The notes under the pieces: generated by a model
Seen by the model: only the letters and a program-made list of their open reading frames with translations
What the model was told of the DNA's origin: nothing
Database searches by the model: none
DNA from: an uncultured Paracoccaceae bacterium
GTDB taxonomy: Bacteria > Pseudomonadota > Alphaproteobacteria > Rhodobacterales > Rhodobacteraceae
Length of the DNA: 64,000 nt
Assembly: GCA_947493255.1 (NCBI GenBank)
Contig: CANLQK010000002.1
Coordinates: 1-64,000 of the forward strand
Reading direction: 5' to 3'
Made by a program: the position numbers and the translations under genes
In this document: positions 18,550 to 28,254 of the stretch, piece after piece
How the letters are laid out: each line of letters opens with the position of its first letter
Numbering within the stretch: position 1 is the first letter of the stretch

Positions 18550-19113
18550 ATGGCAGAACGTGAAAACCGCCGCGGCAAAGGCCGTGATCGGGACGAAACA
18601 CCAGAATTCGCAGATCGCTTAGTCGCGATCAACCGTGTCTCCAAAACTGTTAAGGGTGGTAAGCGCTTTGGCTTCGCAGCTCTCGTAGTTGTTGGTGACC
18701 AAAAAGGCCGCGTCGGCTTTGGTAAAGGTAAAGCTAAGGAAGTTCCTGAAGCGATCCGTAAAGCCACTGAACAAGCCAAGCGCCAGATGATCCGCGTGCA
18801 GCTTAAAGAAGGCCGCACATTGCACCACGACATGGAAGGTCGTTGGGGCGCTGGTAAAGTTGTGATGCGTACAGCACCACAAGGTACTGGTATCATCGCA
18901 GGTGGTCCAATGCGTGCCGTTTTCGAAATGCTCGGCATTCAAGACGTTGTTGCGAAATCCATCGGTTCCCAGAACCCATACAACATGATCCGCGCCACAA
19001 TCGACGGTCTGAAGAAAGAGGCATCCCCTCGTTCCGTAGCCCAGCGTCGTGGCAAGAAAGTTGCTGACATCCTGCCTAAGCGCGATGAAGCACCTGCAAC
19101 TGAGGAGGCCTAA
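18550..19113 (+). CDS. rpsE: 30S ribosomal protein S5 (uS5)
   Basis: A 187-residue protein with the dsRNA-binding-like N-domain ([19 protein letters not shown]) and the C-terminal [13 protein letters not shown] domain. It guards decoding accuracy and mRNA entry. rpmD follows after three bases. Confidence 0.98.
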   Translation: MAERENRRGKGRDRDETPEFADRLVAINRVSKTVKGGKRFGFAALVVVGDQKGRVGFGKGKAKEVPEAIRKATEQAKRQMIRVQLKEGRTLHHDMEGRWGAGKVVMRTAPQGTGIIAGGPMRAVFEMLGIQDVVAKSIGSQNPYNMIRATIDGLKKEASPRSVAQRRGKKVADILPKRDEAPATEEA

Positions 19114-19116
19114 ACC

Positions 19117-19305
19117 ATGGCTAAAACTATCGTTGTAAAACAGATCGGCTCTCCGATCCGTCGCCCACAAGACCAGCGCGCAACGCTGATCGGTCTGGGC
19201 CTGAACAAAATGCACAAAACACGTGAGCTGGAAGACACACCTTCCGTACGCGGCATGATCGCAAAGATCCCTCACATGGTAGAGATCATCGAAGAAAAAG
19301 GCTAA
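19117..19305 (+). CDS. rpmD: 50S ribosomal protein L30 (uL30)
   Basis: A 62-residue protein ([13 protein letters not shown] ... [17 protein letters not shown]). It is the last gene of the rpmC-rpmD block and is followed by a terminator. rplO, normally next, is 3.6 kb away. Confidence 0.97.
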   Translation: MAKTIVVKQIGSPIRRPQDQRATLIGLGLNKMHKTRELEDTPSVRGMIAKIPHMVEIIEEKG

Positions 19306-19330
19306 GCGCCTTTCCTTCGTAAGTCATAGA

Positions 19331-19362
19331 AACGCCCCGTCCATTTGACGGGGCGTTTTTTG
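19331..19362 (+). terminator. Terminator after rpmD
   Basis: A stem AACGCCCCGTC ... GACGGGGCGTT with a T6 run, 25 bases after rpmD. It ends the third ribosomal block. Confidence 0.92.
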
Positions 19363-19382
19363 TTTGAAATCAAAACCCTTCG

Positions 19383-19417
19383 TTACGTCACGTAAAAAGG
19401 TTGACCCTTACGTAAGG
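19383..19417. promoter_or_regulatory. Paired palindromic operator upstream of the alpha/beta hydrolase
   Basis: Two palindromes with the same TTACGT half: TTACGTCACGTAA (19383-19395) and CCTTACGTAAGG (19406-19417). Their centres are 22.5 bases apart, about two turns of the helix. A possible -35 TTGACC overlaps the gap; no good -10 is seen. The layout suggests two regulator dimers bound on one face. The regulator is unknown. Confidence 0.55.
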
Positions 19418-19517
19418 TCTAGGCTCCTCAGAACGCTCTCACTTCCTAGTCTGCGGGGGGGACCAATCGCTTGGGAGGGCGCGGTCCCATAATGCAAATC
19501 AAAGGGAGGATTTGGGT

Positions 19518-20708
19518 ATGGGCTGGTTTAGCCGTTTCAAGCAGAAGTTTGTGGATCCAGTGGTCGACGCCGTCGTCGAAATTGTTGTCGAACCAATTGT
19601 AGAGGTTGCGACCTCGGTGGTCGAAACCGTTTATGAGGTTGTGGTGGAACCCGTTGTTGATGCCGTCACATCGGCGGTCGCATTCTTAACAGATAGTGCG
19701 TTGTCCTTCGCGGACACTGTTTCAACCGCTGTTATCGAATACGCACCCGCAGTCGCCTATGACGCCATCCTTAGCTTCGTAAACACAGCGTATGACGACG
19801 ATGATATCAACGTCGACCAATTCAAACCCGTTGCACCTGAAAGCGAACAGGTTCAGCACCGCACGATCACCGATGATGTCTGGACCGTCGAAGAAACGAA
19901 CATGGTACGCGACGCAGTTGCCCTTAGTCAGGTTGGGTACGCCGATCTGTCCGATCTCATTGCCGCTGATACCGGTGCGGTAGATTTGGACGGCTACGTC
20001 ATCGACCAAGGGGCCGTTTTCGACTTCTACGACTGGAATGAAGGCGAAGAAGATTGGCTCGATTCTCAGTTCGAAATCATCCGCATTCAAGAAGCCGAAA
20101 TCGAATTGGTCTATGAAGCCAACGTAACCTTGCTGCAAAGCTACGAGACCCAAGAATACTTTGTCTCGATCGGTGGCACCGCCAGCATTGCAGATGCAAT
20201 CACAGATGCGGCCTTGGTCTTCTTCGGCACGACGTTCAGCCAATTTGCGATCAGCGACATCATCGCGGATTTCTTCGAGAATGACATCGCTGAAGACGCA
20301 ACCGTGAACTTAGTTGGTGAATCTCTGGGCGGTGCAGAGGCGCTGTTGCAATACCAGTCAGCCCCGGATCTGTTCGATGAAGTGTTCCTCGTGAACTCTG
20401 CCGGCTTGGGCGGTTTCGAAGGTACCTACTATGACCAGAACATGTGGGATGGCACAGGCGATGCAAACATTACCGAAATCACGGGTGATGATGACGGCAC
20501 GGACTTCAATGACCTCGTGACGTCCTTGGGCCACATCGGCGCCGGACAAACCTATTATGTTGAAGAGATCGTGCAGGCTGCAGGAAATGACGACAATGAA
20601 TTTATCGATTCACACATGAACGATAATTTCTGGGCATCCTTGCCGGGTGGCGAAAACCCCGAACTCCCGTTGACCGACAGCAGCGCAGACGTGTTCGAGT
20701 TCGTCTAA
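19518..20708 (+). CDS. Alpha/beta hydrolase with Val-rich N-terminal stretch
   Basis: A 396-residue protein from the ATG at 19518 with a strong AAGGGAGGA site. Residues about 10-60 are an unusual Val/Glu/Pro-rich stretch of repeated VVEPVVDAV-like units. Residues about 240-290 hold NLVGESLGGAEALL, a GxSxG nucleophile elbow with Ser, preceded by a TLLQSYETQEYFVSIGG strand, so it looks like a lipase/esterase fold. No signal peptide is seen. The late Asp and His (DSHMND) could complete a triad. It is acidic overall, unlike the ribosomal neighbours. Substrate is unknown. Confidence 0.65.
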   Translation: MGWFSRFKQKFVDPVVDAVVEIVVEPIVEVATSVVETVYEVVVEPVVDAVTSAVAFLTDSALSFADTVSTAVIEYAPAVAYDAILSFVNTAYDDDDINVDQFKPVAPESEQVQHRTITDDVWTVEETNMVRDAVALSQVGYADLSDLIAADTGAVDLDGYVIDQGAVFDFYDWNEGEEDWLDSQFEIIRIQEAEIELVYEANVTLLQSYETQEYFVSIGGTASIADAITDAALVFFGTTFSQFAISDIIADFFENDIAEDATVNLVGESLGGAEALLQYQSAPDLFDEVFLVNSAGLGGFEGTYYDQNMWDGTGDANITEITGDDDGTDFNDLVTSLGHIGAGQTYYVEEIVQAAGNDDNEFIDSHMNDNFWASLPGGENPELPLTDSSADVFEFV

Positions 20709-20804
20709 CATCACAAAGCACGACCAGTGGAAACAACATTGGTCCTGCTTGACAATACGCGCGCCCAAGGCCCTTGTGGGCCCACGTTCCAAGGGGCCTC
20801 GCGC

Positions 20805-22028
20805 ATGTCACATATCAGTCTAAACCCAACGCTCATTCACGACACCAACGAGGCGATCTGCAGTGCGACGATCCGCACCCCCTTGGTGCCAGCCACGCGT
20901 CTATCCCTACAGCTTGGGATTGACCTGCACCTCAAACTGGAAAATCTCCAGCACACCAACGCGTTCAAATCGCGCGGGGCGTTGGCAAAACTCCTTGCAC
21001 TGACCGAGGCTCAGAAAAAGGCCGGCGTCATCGCCTGTAGCGCGGGCAACCATGCCCAAGGTGTCGCCTATCACGCCACTCGACTGGGTATCGCGTCTAC
21101 CATCGTCATGCCCGAAGGCACCCCTTTTAACAAAGTCAAACGCACCGAAGATTTCGGCGCGACCGTCGTTCTGCACGGCAAAGGGTTCGATGATGGCGTG
21201 CAATTTACCAACGATTTGGCGGCACGGGATGGGCTGACGTTTATCCATCCATTCGACGATCCTATTGTCGCTGCAGGGCAGGGGACAGTCGCACTCGAAA
21301 TGCTCGACCAAGACCCCGATCTTGACGTCATCGTCGTTCCCATCGGCGGCGGTGGATTGATTGCCGGTATGGCCATCGCCGCCAAGGATACGAAGCCCGA
21401 CATCACCATCATCGGCGCTCAAGCCGAACATTTCGATGCCGTCGCAGCGCAGTTCAATAACGCCGATACGCATTTCGACCCAGAACCCACCTTGGCCGAA
21501 GGCATCGCCGTCAAAGCCCCAAGTGCGGCCAACATCGCCCATATCAAATCCCACGTCGATCACGTGTTCACTGCAACCGAGGCGCAGATCGAAGATGCAG
21601 TATTTGACTTGCTCTCCGCTGAAAAGCTCGTCGCCGAGGGCGCGCCGGGGGCAGGGCTCGCTGTAATCAAAAACAACCTCGACCTTTTTACTGGAAAGAA
21701 GGTCGGCCTCGTCGTCTGCGGCGGCAATATCGACAGCCGGCTGCTGTCCACGCTCATCCTGCGCGGCCTCGTGCGTGACGGCCGCATCACCCGCCTAACA
21801 TTCGAGATCGACGACACCCCCGGCCAGTTGGCCGACATCTCCCGCATCATCGGCGAAGCAGGCGCCAACGTTGTCGAAGTCATCCACCAACGCATGATGC
21901 AATCGGTGTCTCTGAAACAGGCAGAACTAGACGTCGTGATCGAAGCCCGTGACATCGGGCACGTCAAAACGATTGTTGCTACATTACGCGACCACGGCTT
22001 CAACGTGCGCACAGACAGCGGTGTTTAA
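20805..22028 (+). CDS. ilvA: Threonine ammonia-lyase with C-terminal ACT-like domain
   Basis: About 407 residues from the ATG at 20805. The PLP lysine lies in NAFKSRGA, and the PLP phosphate loop is PIGGGGLIAG. The C-terminal 75 residues (LTFEIDDTPGQLADISRII) form a single ACT-like domain. This size fits the short TdcB/IlvA-like type that deaminates L-threonine to 2-oxobutanoate, for isoleucine synthesis or threonine breakdown. Which role applies cannot be read. No promoter is evident; it may be co-transcribed with the hydrolase 97 bases upstream. Confidence 0.9.
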   Translation: MSHISLNPTLIHDTNEAICSATIRTPLVPATRLSLQLGIDLHLKLENLQHTNAFKSRGALAKLLALTEAQKKAGVIACSAGNHAQGVAYHATRLGIASTIVMPEGTPFNKVKRTEDFGATVVLHGKGFDDGVQFTNDLAARDGLTFIHPFDDPIVAAGQGTVALEMLDQDPDLDVIVVPIGGGGLIAGMAIAAKDTKPDITIIGAQAEHFDAVAAQFNNADTHFDPEPTLAEGIAVKAPSAANIAHIKSHVDHVFTATEAQIEDAVFDLLSAEKLVAEGAPGAGLAVIKNNLDLFTGKKVGLVVCGGNIDSRLLSTLILRGLVRDGRITRLTFEIDDTPGQLADISRIIGEAGANVVEVIHQRMMQSVSLKQAELDVVIEARDIGHVKTIVATLRDHGFNVRTDSGV

Positions 22029-22375
22029 CGCTTGTTCAGCTTGTTGTGCAGCCATAGCACTACGGGCTTTTCGAATTTGACATTCACAACATACGCAAGC
22101 CACAGGCTGGCTGCGATGTATGCGGGCAAGGTTAGTGGCTTGCTGGCAAACGCGCGGGTTCCATCCGTTAGGTTCAAGCTGGCCCCGACCATGAACCGTT
22201 GCAACACGAAACGCTTTAGGCCGTTGTTCTCAACTATGTGCCAATGCCCAACCCACGTCAGACTGAAAATTTGAAAACCGGCGACCACACACAACGTCAG
22301 AAAATGAAGCGGGTAGAGCCGCGCAAATCGTGCCGCATTCAGATGTTTGTTGTCAGGCGAAGCAGATTTTTCTCA
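22025..22375 (-). pseudogene. Acyltransferase-3 family gene remnant
   Basis: The minus-strand frame reads NAARFARLYPLHFLTLCVVAG, the typical early motif of OafA/YrhL membrane acyltransferases, then jumps after about 35 residues to the C-terminal pattern AYIAASLWLAYVVNVKFEKPVV. A whole enzyme has about 350 residues, so the N-terminus and the middle are missing. No start codon or ribosome site precedes the motif. It overlaps the ilvA stop by four bases. I call it a deleted remnant. Confidence 0.7.
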
Positions 22376-22411
22376 CTATGCCACAATTCAGCCCTAAGTT
22401 GTGGTTAAAGG

Positions 22412-22726
22412 TTGGTGAATATTGTATCATATGTTTTAGGGACTTATGTCTTGCTACCTTTTTTCCAAAGCTCAATATTTAAACACCTAAAGAGATTTCG
22501 CGCAGAAGATGACGGCGCAGTTACCGTAGATTTTGTTGTCTTGACCTCGTCCATTGTCTTGCTGGGCGTTGCCCATGCCGTGGATATTGCGAAAGCAACG
22601 ACAAACCTGTCTGATGACATCTCATCCTGCCTGACCGACGACATTGGAGACATTGTCGAATTCACCTCGACCGAGGAATACTTCGCAAAACTGGAAGCTG
22701 CCGCTGCTGGGTGCTCCAGCAAATAA
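22412..22726 (+). CDS. Flp/TadE-like pilin-type small protein
   Basis: A 104-residue reading frame with TTG (22412) or GTG (22415) start after AAAGG. The core RFRAEDDGAVTVDFVVLTSSIVLLG has the class III prepilin look: acidic residues, then a hydrophobic helix with Glu/Asp near position 5. The tail is acidic and has two Cys that could form a disulphide (SSCLTD and GCSSK). Such proteins may be Tad-type pilins or envelope proteins. No tad genes are near. Start and function are uncertain. Confidence 0.55.
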   Translation: MVNIVSYVLGTYVLLPFFQSSIFKHLKRFRAEDDGAVTVDFVVLTSSIVLLGVAHAVDIAKATTNLSDDISSCLTDDIGDIVEFTSTEEYFAKLEAAAAGCSSK

Positions 22727-22781
22727 ACGGGAAGTCTTTCACCCGCGGGTGCGTTGCCTGGCAGATACACGTCACTAACTC

Positions 22782-22809
22782 TTGCCCCACGCCCCGCAAT
22801 CTCCTATAC
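22782..22809 (+). promoter_or_regulatory. Promoter of the rplO-secY-adk block
   Basis: A -35 element TTGCCC (22782-22787), a 16-base spacer and a -10 element CTATAC (22804-22809): the third copy of the ribosomal promoter layout. It restarts transcription after the ilvA insert. Confidence 0.75.
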
Positions 22810-22902
22810 GCCGCCGGTGGCCATCTTTCCGGCCATAGAATCAACTTAACGCCGCGTGCCTGATCTTCGCTGGGTCAGGTCTTCCGGCAAGGAGACAGCG
22901 AA

Positions 22903-23388
22903 ATGGTTAAATTAAACGAACTTCACGACAATCCAGGTGCAACGAAACCGAAGAAACGCGTTGGTCGCGGTCCGGGTTCTGGCATGGGTAAAATGGGTGG
23001 CCGTGGTATCAAAGGTCAGAAGTCCCGTTCTGGTGTTGCGATTGGCGGCTACGAAGGCGGTCAAATGCCATTGTACCAACGTCTTCCAAAGCGTGGTTTC
23101 AACAAACCAAACCGTAAAAAGTTCGCAGTTGTGAACCTTGGCCTGATCCAGAAATTCATCGATGAGAAGAAACTGGACGGCAAAGCGATCACAGAAGACA
23201 GCCTCGTAGAATCCGGCCTTATCCGCCGTAAACTCGACGGTATCCGTGTTCTCGCAAAAGGCGAAATCACTTCTAAGGTTAGCATCGAAGTGACAGGCGC
23301 ATCCAAAGGTGCAGTTGAAGCTGTCGAAAAAGCTGGTGGTAAACTGACCGTCACAGCTCCGGCACCTGAAGCGGCAGCAGCAGAATAA
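22903..23388 (+). CDS. rplO: 50S ribosomal protein L15 (uL15)
   Basis: A 161-residue protein with the N-terminal Gly/Lys-rich [19 protein letters not shown] region and a folded C-terminus with an Ala/Glu tail. It is a late 50S assembly protein. It leads the block that ends with secY and adk. AAGGAGA precedes the ATG. Confidence 0.98.
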   Translation: MVKLNELHDNPGATKPKKRVGRGPGSGMGKMGGRGIKGQKSRSGVAIGGYEGGQMPLYQRLPKRGFNKPNRKKFAVVNLGLIQKFIDEKKLDGKAITEDSLVESGLIRRKLDGIRVLAKGEITSKVSIEVTGASKGAVEAVEKAGGKLTVTAPAPEAAAAE

Positions 23389-23497
23389 CACCTTGTTCGG
23401 GGCGTCATCGCCCCTTACATCGGTATTCGGACAATGGCGCCGCCGCTTGGTTTCCAAGACGGCGGCGTTTCAACAACAGATATAGGCATCCGTAGAT

Positions 23498-24853
23498 ATG
23501 GCATCAGCAGCAGAGCAAATGGCCGCGAACACCAGCTGGGCGGCCTTTGGCCAAGCCAAAGAGCTGCGTCAGCGCATCCTGTTCACCCTTGGTCTTTTGA
23601 TCGTGTACCGTTTGGGGACATACATTCCCGTTCCAGGTATCGACACAGACGCCCTGCGCACCTTTATGGATGACGCGGCATCTGGCATCGGCGGCATCCT
23701 GTCGATGTTCACAGGTGGCGCCCTGAGCCGTATGGGTATCTTCGCCCTCGGTATTATGCCCTACATTTCTGCTTCCATTATCGTGCAATTGCTTGGCGCG
23801 ATGTGGGAACCGCTGAAAAACCTCAAGAAAGAGGGCGACGCGGGCCGCAAGAAATTGAACCAATATACGCGTTACGGCACCGTGGTGCTGGCAACGTTCC
23901 AAGCCTACGGCATGGCCGCATCGCTAGAAGCTGGTGATCTTGTCACCGATCCTGGCCTGTTTTTCCGAATTGCCTGCGTCATTACGCTGGTTGGCGGCAC
24001 CATGTTCCTGATGTGGCTGGGTGAACAAATCACCGCACGCGGCATTGGTAACGGTATCTCCCTGATCATCTTCGTCGGCATCATCGCCGAGGTTCCAGCT
24101 GCGCTTGCAGGCTTCCTTGCTCAAGGTCAGGAAACAAACAACTGGGGCCTGATCCTTGGTGTCTTTGCCATGGTCATCGCCATTTTGGCCTTTGTGGTCT
24201 TCATGGAACGATCCCTGCGCAAGATCCACATTCAGTACCCGCGCCGTCAGGTCGGCATGAAAGTATTCGACGGTGGCTCATCTCACCTGCCAATCAAAGT
24301 GAACCCAGCCGGTGTTATCCCAGCAATCTTCGCATCCGCACTACTCTTGTTGCCAACAACATTGTCCACGTTCTCTGGCGGCGACGCTGGCCCGATCATG
24401 TCTACGATCCTTGCGTACTTTGGCCCCGGCCAGCCGCTTTACTTGCTGTTCTTCACAGCGATGATCGTTTTCTTCACCTACTTCTACACACGCGAAGTTG
24501 CGTTCAAGACAGATGAAGTGGCTGACAACCTGAAAAACCAGAACGGTTTTGTCCCCGGCATCCGTCCTGGCAAACGTACACAGGAATACCTCGACTACGT
24601 TGTGACACGCCTGTTGGTCCTTGGATCCGGCTATCTGGCACTCGTCTGCCTGTTGCCCGAAATCCTCCGTAGCCAACTTTCTATCCCGTTCTACTTTGGC
24701 GGCACGTCAGTTTTGATTATCGTCAGCGTGGGGATGGACACAATTCAACAAATTCAATCCCATTTGCTGGCTCATCAATACGAAGGGCTGATCGAGAAAT
24801 CCCAGCTGCGCGGCAAGCGTAGCGGTAAGAAACGGAGCCCGTCTCGTCGATGA
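23498..24853 (+). CDS. secY: Protein translocase subunit SecY
   Basis: A 451-residue protein with ten hydrophobic segments. The plug and TM2 region ([20 protein letters not shown]) and the cytoplasmic loop IQYPRRQVG are typical. It forms the protein-conducting channel with SecE and SecG. It overlaps adk by four bases (ATGA), so the two are co-translated, as in many bacteria. Confidence 0.98.
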   Translation: MASAAEQMAANTSWAAFGQAKELRQRILFTLGLLIVYRLGTYIPVPGIDTDALRTFMDDAASGIGGILSMFTGGALSRMGIFALGIMPYISASIIVQLLGAMWEPLKNLKKEGDAGRKKLNQYTRYGTVVLATFQAYGMAASLEAGDLVTDPGLFFRIACVITLVGGTMFLMWLGEQITARGIGNGISLIIFVGIIAEVPAALAGFLAQGQETNNWGLILGVFAMVIAILAFVVFMERSLRKIHIQYPRRQVGMKVFDGGSSHLPIKVNPAGVIPAIFASALLLLPTTLSTFSGGDAGPIMSTILAYFGPGQPLYLLFFTAMIVFFTYFYTREVAFKTDEVADNLKNQNGFVPGIRPGKRTQEYLDYVVTRLLVLGSGYLALVCLLPEILRSQLSIPFYFGGTSVLIIVSVGMDTIQQIQSHLLAHQYEGLIEKSQLRGKRSGKKRSPSRR

Positions 24854-25428
24854 ATATTATCCTTCTCGGACCACCCGGAGCCGGTAAAGGCACGCAAGCG
24901 CAAAAACTGGTCGAAACTCGCAACATGGTGCAGCTGTCCACTGGTGACATGCTGCGTGCAGCGAAAACCTCGGGCACCGAGATGGGCAAAATGGTTGCTG
25001 CGGTCATGGATCGTGGTGACTTGGTCACCGACGAAATCGTCATCGGCCTGATCCGCGAACAGCTCGAAGCTGGTGGTGACCACGGCGGTTTCATTTTTGA
25101 CGGTTTCCCACGCACATTGGCACAGGCCGACGCACTCGGTGCGTTGCTTGATGAAATGGGCCAGACTCTCGATCACGCGGTTGAACTGGAAGTGAACGAC
25201 GACATCCTCGTGGAACGCATCCTTGGCCGCGCAGCCGAAGCTGTTGCTGCAGGCGGGACTGCCCGCGCCGACGACAACGAGGAAAGCCTCAAGGTCCGTC
25301 TGATGGCTTACTACAAACAAACCTCTCCACTGCTCGGCTACTATTACGCCAAAGGTGATCTAACATCCGTTGACGGACTCGGCAGTATGGAAGAAGTCGA
25401 AGCCTCCATCGCAGGCGTGCTGGGCTAA
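24850..25428 (+). CDS. adk: Adenylate kinase, short-lid form
   Basis: A 192-residue kinase (AMP + ATP to 2 ADP). Walker A is [10 protein letters not shown]. The [11 protein letters not shown] motif binds AMP. After ERILGRA the long zinc-type lid is replaced by a short stretch ([19 protein letters not shown]), so it is the short-lid type common in Rhodobacterales. It overlaps secY by four bases and is followed by a terminator. Confidence 0.97.
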   Translation: MNIILLGPPGAGKGTQAQKLVETRNMVQLSTGDMLRAAKTSGTEMGKMVAAVMDRGDLVTDEIVIGLIREQLEAGGDHGGFIFDGFPRTLAQADALGALLDEMGQTLDHAVELEVNDDILVERILGRAAEAVAAGGTARADDNEESLKVRLMAYYKQTSPLLGYYYAKGDLTSVDGLGSMEEVEASIAGVLG

Positions 25429-25455
25429 ACTACCTCCAACCTGCACAGAAATTAC

Positions 25456-25486
25456 GAAAGCCGCGCAGAACACCTGCGCGGCTTTT
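25456..25486 (+). terminator. Terminator after adk
   Basis: A stem AAAGCCGCGCAG ... CTGCGCGGCTTTTT with an A-rich left side and a T5 run, 28 bases after the adk stop. Confidence 0.9.
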
Positions 25487-25528
25487 TCGGTATCTCAACT
25501 CGGAAAGTCATAACGAGAGAGGTTGGCT

Positions 25529-26149
25529 GTGACAGGAATTCTGATGTTCGCGGCACTTGGGTTTGCGTGGTACTCCTTTTGTACGTGGACGTTGTTTCGC
25601 GCAAATTCCAAGCAGGGGCATTGGTCCCTCACCTGGCCCGCTCAATTGTCGGGCATAGCCATCGTCGTTACCTTTCTCGTCGTAGTCATCAGCGATGATC
25701 CGTTTGGTGTCCTTCTCCTCGGGGCAGTTCTTTTTCTTCCGCCAATCGCGGTTCTGTTGGCCTCCGTTCCAATTCTCGGATTGCTGGCGTTACCTCTTTT
25801 TGTTTCCATAACGGTTCTGTTGGCATTTTGGGCGCAAACCCGACGTTTCTCTCCATTGATCGCCTTTGGCCTAACTCTCATCATCACACCCTTTACTGCA
25901 GATTGGTATTGGGACCGCGCCATGTGCTCGAGTGCGCGGGCCTTGGGGCTGACAGATATCCAACGTCCGTCCTTTCGCCATAACCTTGGTCGTGTCGGCG
26001 ATAAAGGTGGGCGTGAACCCTACGCTATCGCCCTCAAAGACGGGGAAATTTGGGATTGGGGGTATTCCTCCGAACGGTTTGTACGCTACGGAGGGGAGCT
26101 GCCCAGCGGGGCAGATATGGATAAATTTAGGCCGTTGAAGTGCCCATAA
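25529..26149 (+). CDS. Small membrane protein of unknown function
   Basis: About 206 residues from the GTG at 25529, preceded by GAGAGAGG; a TTG six bases upstream is less likely. Four hydrophobic segments fill residues 1-130 (ILMFAALGFAWYSF, IVVTFLVVVISD, LGAVLFLPPIAVLLASVPILG, LIAFGLTLIITPF). A soluble tail of about 75 residues follows. I recognise no family. It sits alone between adk and rpsM. Confidence 0.6.
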   Translation: MTGILMFAALGFAWYSFCTWTLFRANSKQGHWSLTWPAQLSGIAIVVTFLVVVISDDPFGVLLLGAVLFLPPIAVLLASVPILGLLALPLFVSITVLLAFWAQTRRFSPLIAFGLTLIITPFTADWYWDRAMCSSARALGLTDIQRPSFRHNLGRVGDKGGREPYAIALKDGEIWDWGYSSERFVRYGGELPSGADMDKFRPLKCP

Positions 26150-26173
26150 AAATCGAGCCAGTTGCGTTGCCTC

Positions 26174-26202
26174 TTGACGCACTCTGCATACCCTCGTAAT
26201 GA
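26174..26202 (+). promoter_or_regulatory. Probable promoter of the rpsM-rpsK-rpoA block
   Basis: TTGACG (26174-26179), a 17-base spacer and TAATGA (26197-26202), before rpsM. The -10 is weaker than in the TTGCC/CTATAC promoters, so the call is tentative. Confidence 0.45.
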
Positions 26203-26347
26203 CCCTCATCCCTAACGGGAATCACGCGGGGTCGCTCCTCGCATTGAACACCTCGATATGACTTAGGCGCGGCTCCGAATGGTCCGCGCTTACGTTGTGA
26301 AAAAAGGGTCCGGCATTACGGACCCGCAACGAAAAGGAATTGCACAC

Positions 26348-26716
26348 GTGGCACGTATTGCCGGCGTAAACATCCCGACTGCAAAGCGGGTTCCAATCGC
26401 CCTCACATATATCACCGGAATCGGTAACACTTCTGCAGAAGCTATCTGCGAAGCCGTTAAGATCGACTTTACTCGTCGTGTTAACGAACTGTCCGACGCC
26501 GAAGTCCTCGCCATCCGCGAGCACATTGACGCAAACTACACAGTAGAAGGCGACCTGCGCCGTGAAGTTCAGATGAACATCAAGCGCATGATGGACCTCG
26601 GTTCCTACCGTGGCCTGCGTCACCGCCGTAACCTGCCCGTTCGCGGTCAGCGTACATCTACAAACGCACGTACTCGCAAAGGCCCTGCAAAGGCCATTGC
26701 TGGTAAGAAGAAATAA
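26348..26716 (+). CDS. rpsM: 30S ribosomal protein S13 (uS13)
   Basis: A 122-residue protein starting [15 protein letters not shown] from a GTG start, with an AAGGAAT site. A longer upstream ATG frame is rejected because family members start here. The C-terminal basic tail ([14 protein letters not shown]) contacts P-site tRNA. It heads the alpha operon. Confidence 0.97.
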   Translation: MARIAGVNIPTAKRVPIALTYITGIGNTSAEAICEAVKIDFTRRVNELSDAEVLAIREHIDANYTVEGDLRREVQMNIKRMMDLGSYRGLRHRRNLPVRGQRTSTNARTRKGPAKAIAGKKK

Positions 26717-26731
26717 GGGAGGGCATTCAAC

Positions 26732-27121
26732 ATGGCACGCGATCCTAAACGCACCAAGAAGAAGGTCTCCAAGAACATCGCCGCTGGCGTTGCTCACGTG
26801 AATTCTTCGTTCAACAACACAAAAATCCTGATCTCTGATGTGCAGGGCAACGCGATCGCATGGTCGTCTGCTGGTACAATGGGCTTCAAGGGCTCTCGTA
26901 AATCCACACCTTACGCCGCTCAGATGGCTGCGGAAGATGCGGGTAAGAAAGCTCAAGACCACGGTGTTAAGACACTGGAAGTCGAAGTGCAGGGTCCAGG
27001 TTCTGGCCGTGAAAGCGCATTGCGCGCACTGGCCGCAATTGGTTTCAACATCACATCTATCCGTGACGTTACACCAATGGCTCACAACGGCTGTCGCCCA
27101 CCAAAGCGCCGCCGCGTCTAA
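26732..27121 (+). CDS. rpsK: 30S ribosomal protein S11 (uS11)
   Basis: A 129-residue protein ([18 protein letters not shown] ... [13 protein letters not shown]-type end). It forms the platform near the E site. rpoA follows after about 110 bases. rpsD is not between them, as is usual in alphaproteobacteria. Confidence 0.98.
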   Translation: MARDPKRTKKKVSKNIAAGVAHVNSSFNNTKILISDVQGNAIAWSSAGTMGFKGSRKSTPYAAQMAAEDAGKKAQDHGVKTLEVEVQGPGSGRESALRALAAIGFNITSIRDVTPMAHNGCRPPKRRRV

Positions 27122-27230
27122 GCTATCCAAACGCCTTGGGGTCTGCAGTTTTGCTGCGGCCCCAATCCGTCATTTTAACCTCGGGCGTTTGCCTTTTTGG
27201 ACATGAAGGTGAACAAGAATGGAGGGACTT

Positions 27231-28247
27231 ATGATCCACAAGAACTGGGCTGAGTTGATTAAACCAACTCAATTGGAAGTTAAACCGGGCAACGACCCAT
27301 TGCGTCAGGCAACTGTCATCGCCGAACCACTGGAACGTGGTTTTGGTCTGACACTTGGTAACGCACTGCGTCGTATTTTGATGAGCTCCCTTCAGGGTGC
27401 TGCGATCACTGCTGTTCAGATCGACAACGTTCTGCACGAATTCTCCAGCATCGCTGGTGTTCGCGAAGACGTAACCGACGTGGTTTTGAACCTCAAAGGT
27501 GTTGCGATCCGCATGGAAGTCGAAGGTCCAAAGCGTATTCAGGTTCAGGCCAAAGGCCCGGGCGTTGTGACTGCTGGCGACATCTCCGAATCTGCAGGCA
27601 TCGAAATCTTGAACAAAGATCACATCCTGTGTCACCTCGATGATGGCGCTGATCTGTACATGGAACTGACAGTTAACACTGGCAAGGGCTATGTATCCGC
27701 AGACAAGAACAAGCCAGAAGATGCGCCTATCGGCATGATGGCCATCGACGCGATCTACTCACCTGTCAAGAAAGTCAGCTATGACGTTCAGCCGACACGT
27801 GAAGGTCAGGTTCTGGACTATGACAAACTGACCATGAAAGTGGAAACAGACGGTTCCATCACGCCGGACGACGCTGTGGCATTTGCTGCACGCATCCTGC
27901 AGGACCAGCTGTCCATCTTCGTGAACTTTGACGAGCCTGAGTCTGCACAGCAGTCTTCTGACGATGACGGTCTTGAATTCAACCCGCTGCTTCTCAAGAA
28001 AGTGGACGAGTTGGAATTGTCTGTTCGTTCCGCGAACTGCCTCAAGAACGACAACATCGTTTACATCGGCGATCTGATCCAGAAAACCGAAGCAGAAATG
28101 CTGCGCACGCCAAACTTCGGCCGCAAGTCTTTGAACGAGATCAAAGAAGTGTTGTCCGGCATGGGTCTGCACCTCGGCATGGACGTCGAAGACTGGCCAC
28201 CAGACAACATCGAAGATCTGGCCAAGAAGTTCGAAGACAGCTTCTAA
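27231..28247 (+). CDS. rpoA: RNA polymerase alpha subunit
   Basis: A 338-residue protein starting [17 protein letters not shown]. An upstream in-frame ATG (27219) is passed over because the GGAGGGA site lies between it and the ATG at 27231. The N-terminal dimerisation domain has [19 protein letters not shown]. The C-terminal domain ([16 protein letters not shown]) binds UP elements and activators. Confidence 0.98.
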   Translation: MIHKNWAELIKPTQLEVKPGNDPLRQATVIAEPLERGFGLTLGNALRRILMSSLQGAAITAVQIDNVLHEFSSIAGVREDVTDVVLNLKGVAIRMEVEGPKRIQVQAKGPGVVTAGDISESAGIEILNKDHILCHLDDGADLYMELTVNTGKGYVSADKNKPEDAPIGMMAIDAIYSPVKKVSYDVQPTREGQVLDYDKLTMKVETDGSITPDDAVAFAARILQDQLSIFVNFDEPESAQQSSDDDGLEFNPLLLKKVDELELSVRSANCLKNDNIVYIGDLIQKTEAEMLRTPNFGRKSLNEIKEVLSGMGLHLGMDVEDWPPDNIEDLAKKFEDSF

Positions 28248-28254
28248 GAATTCC

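Noticed and set aside
26222-27130. A 302-codon minus-strand frame opposite rpsM/rpsK
   Set aside because: No recognisable domain; both sense genes are certain ribosomal proteins.
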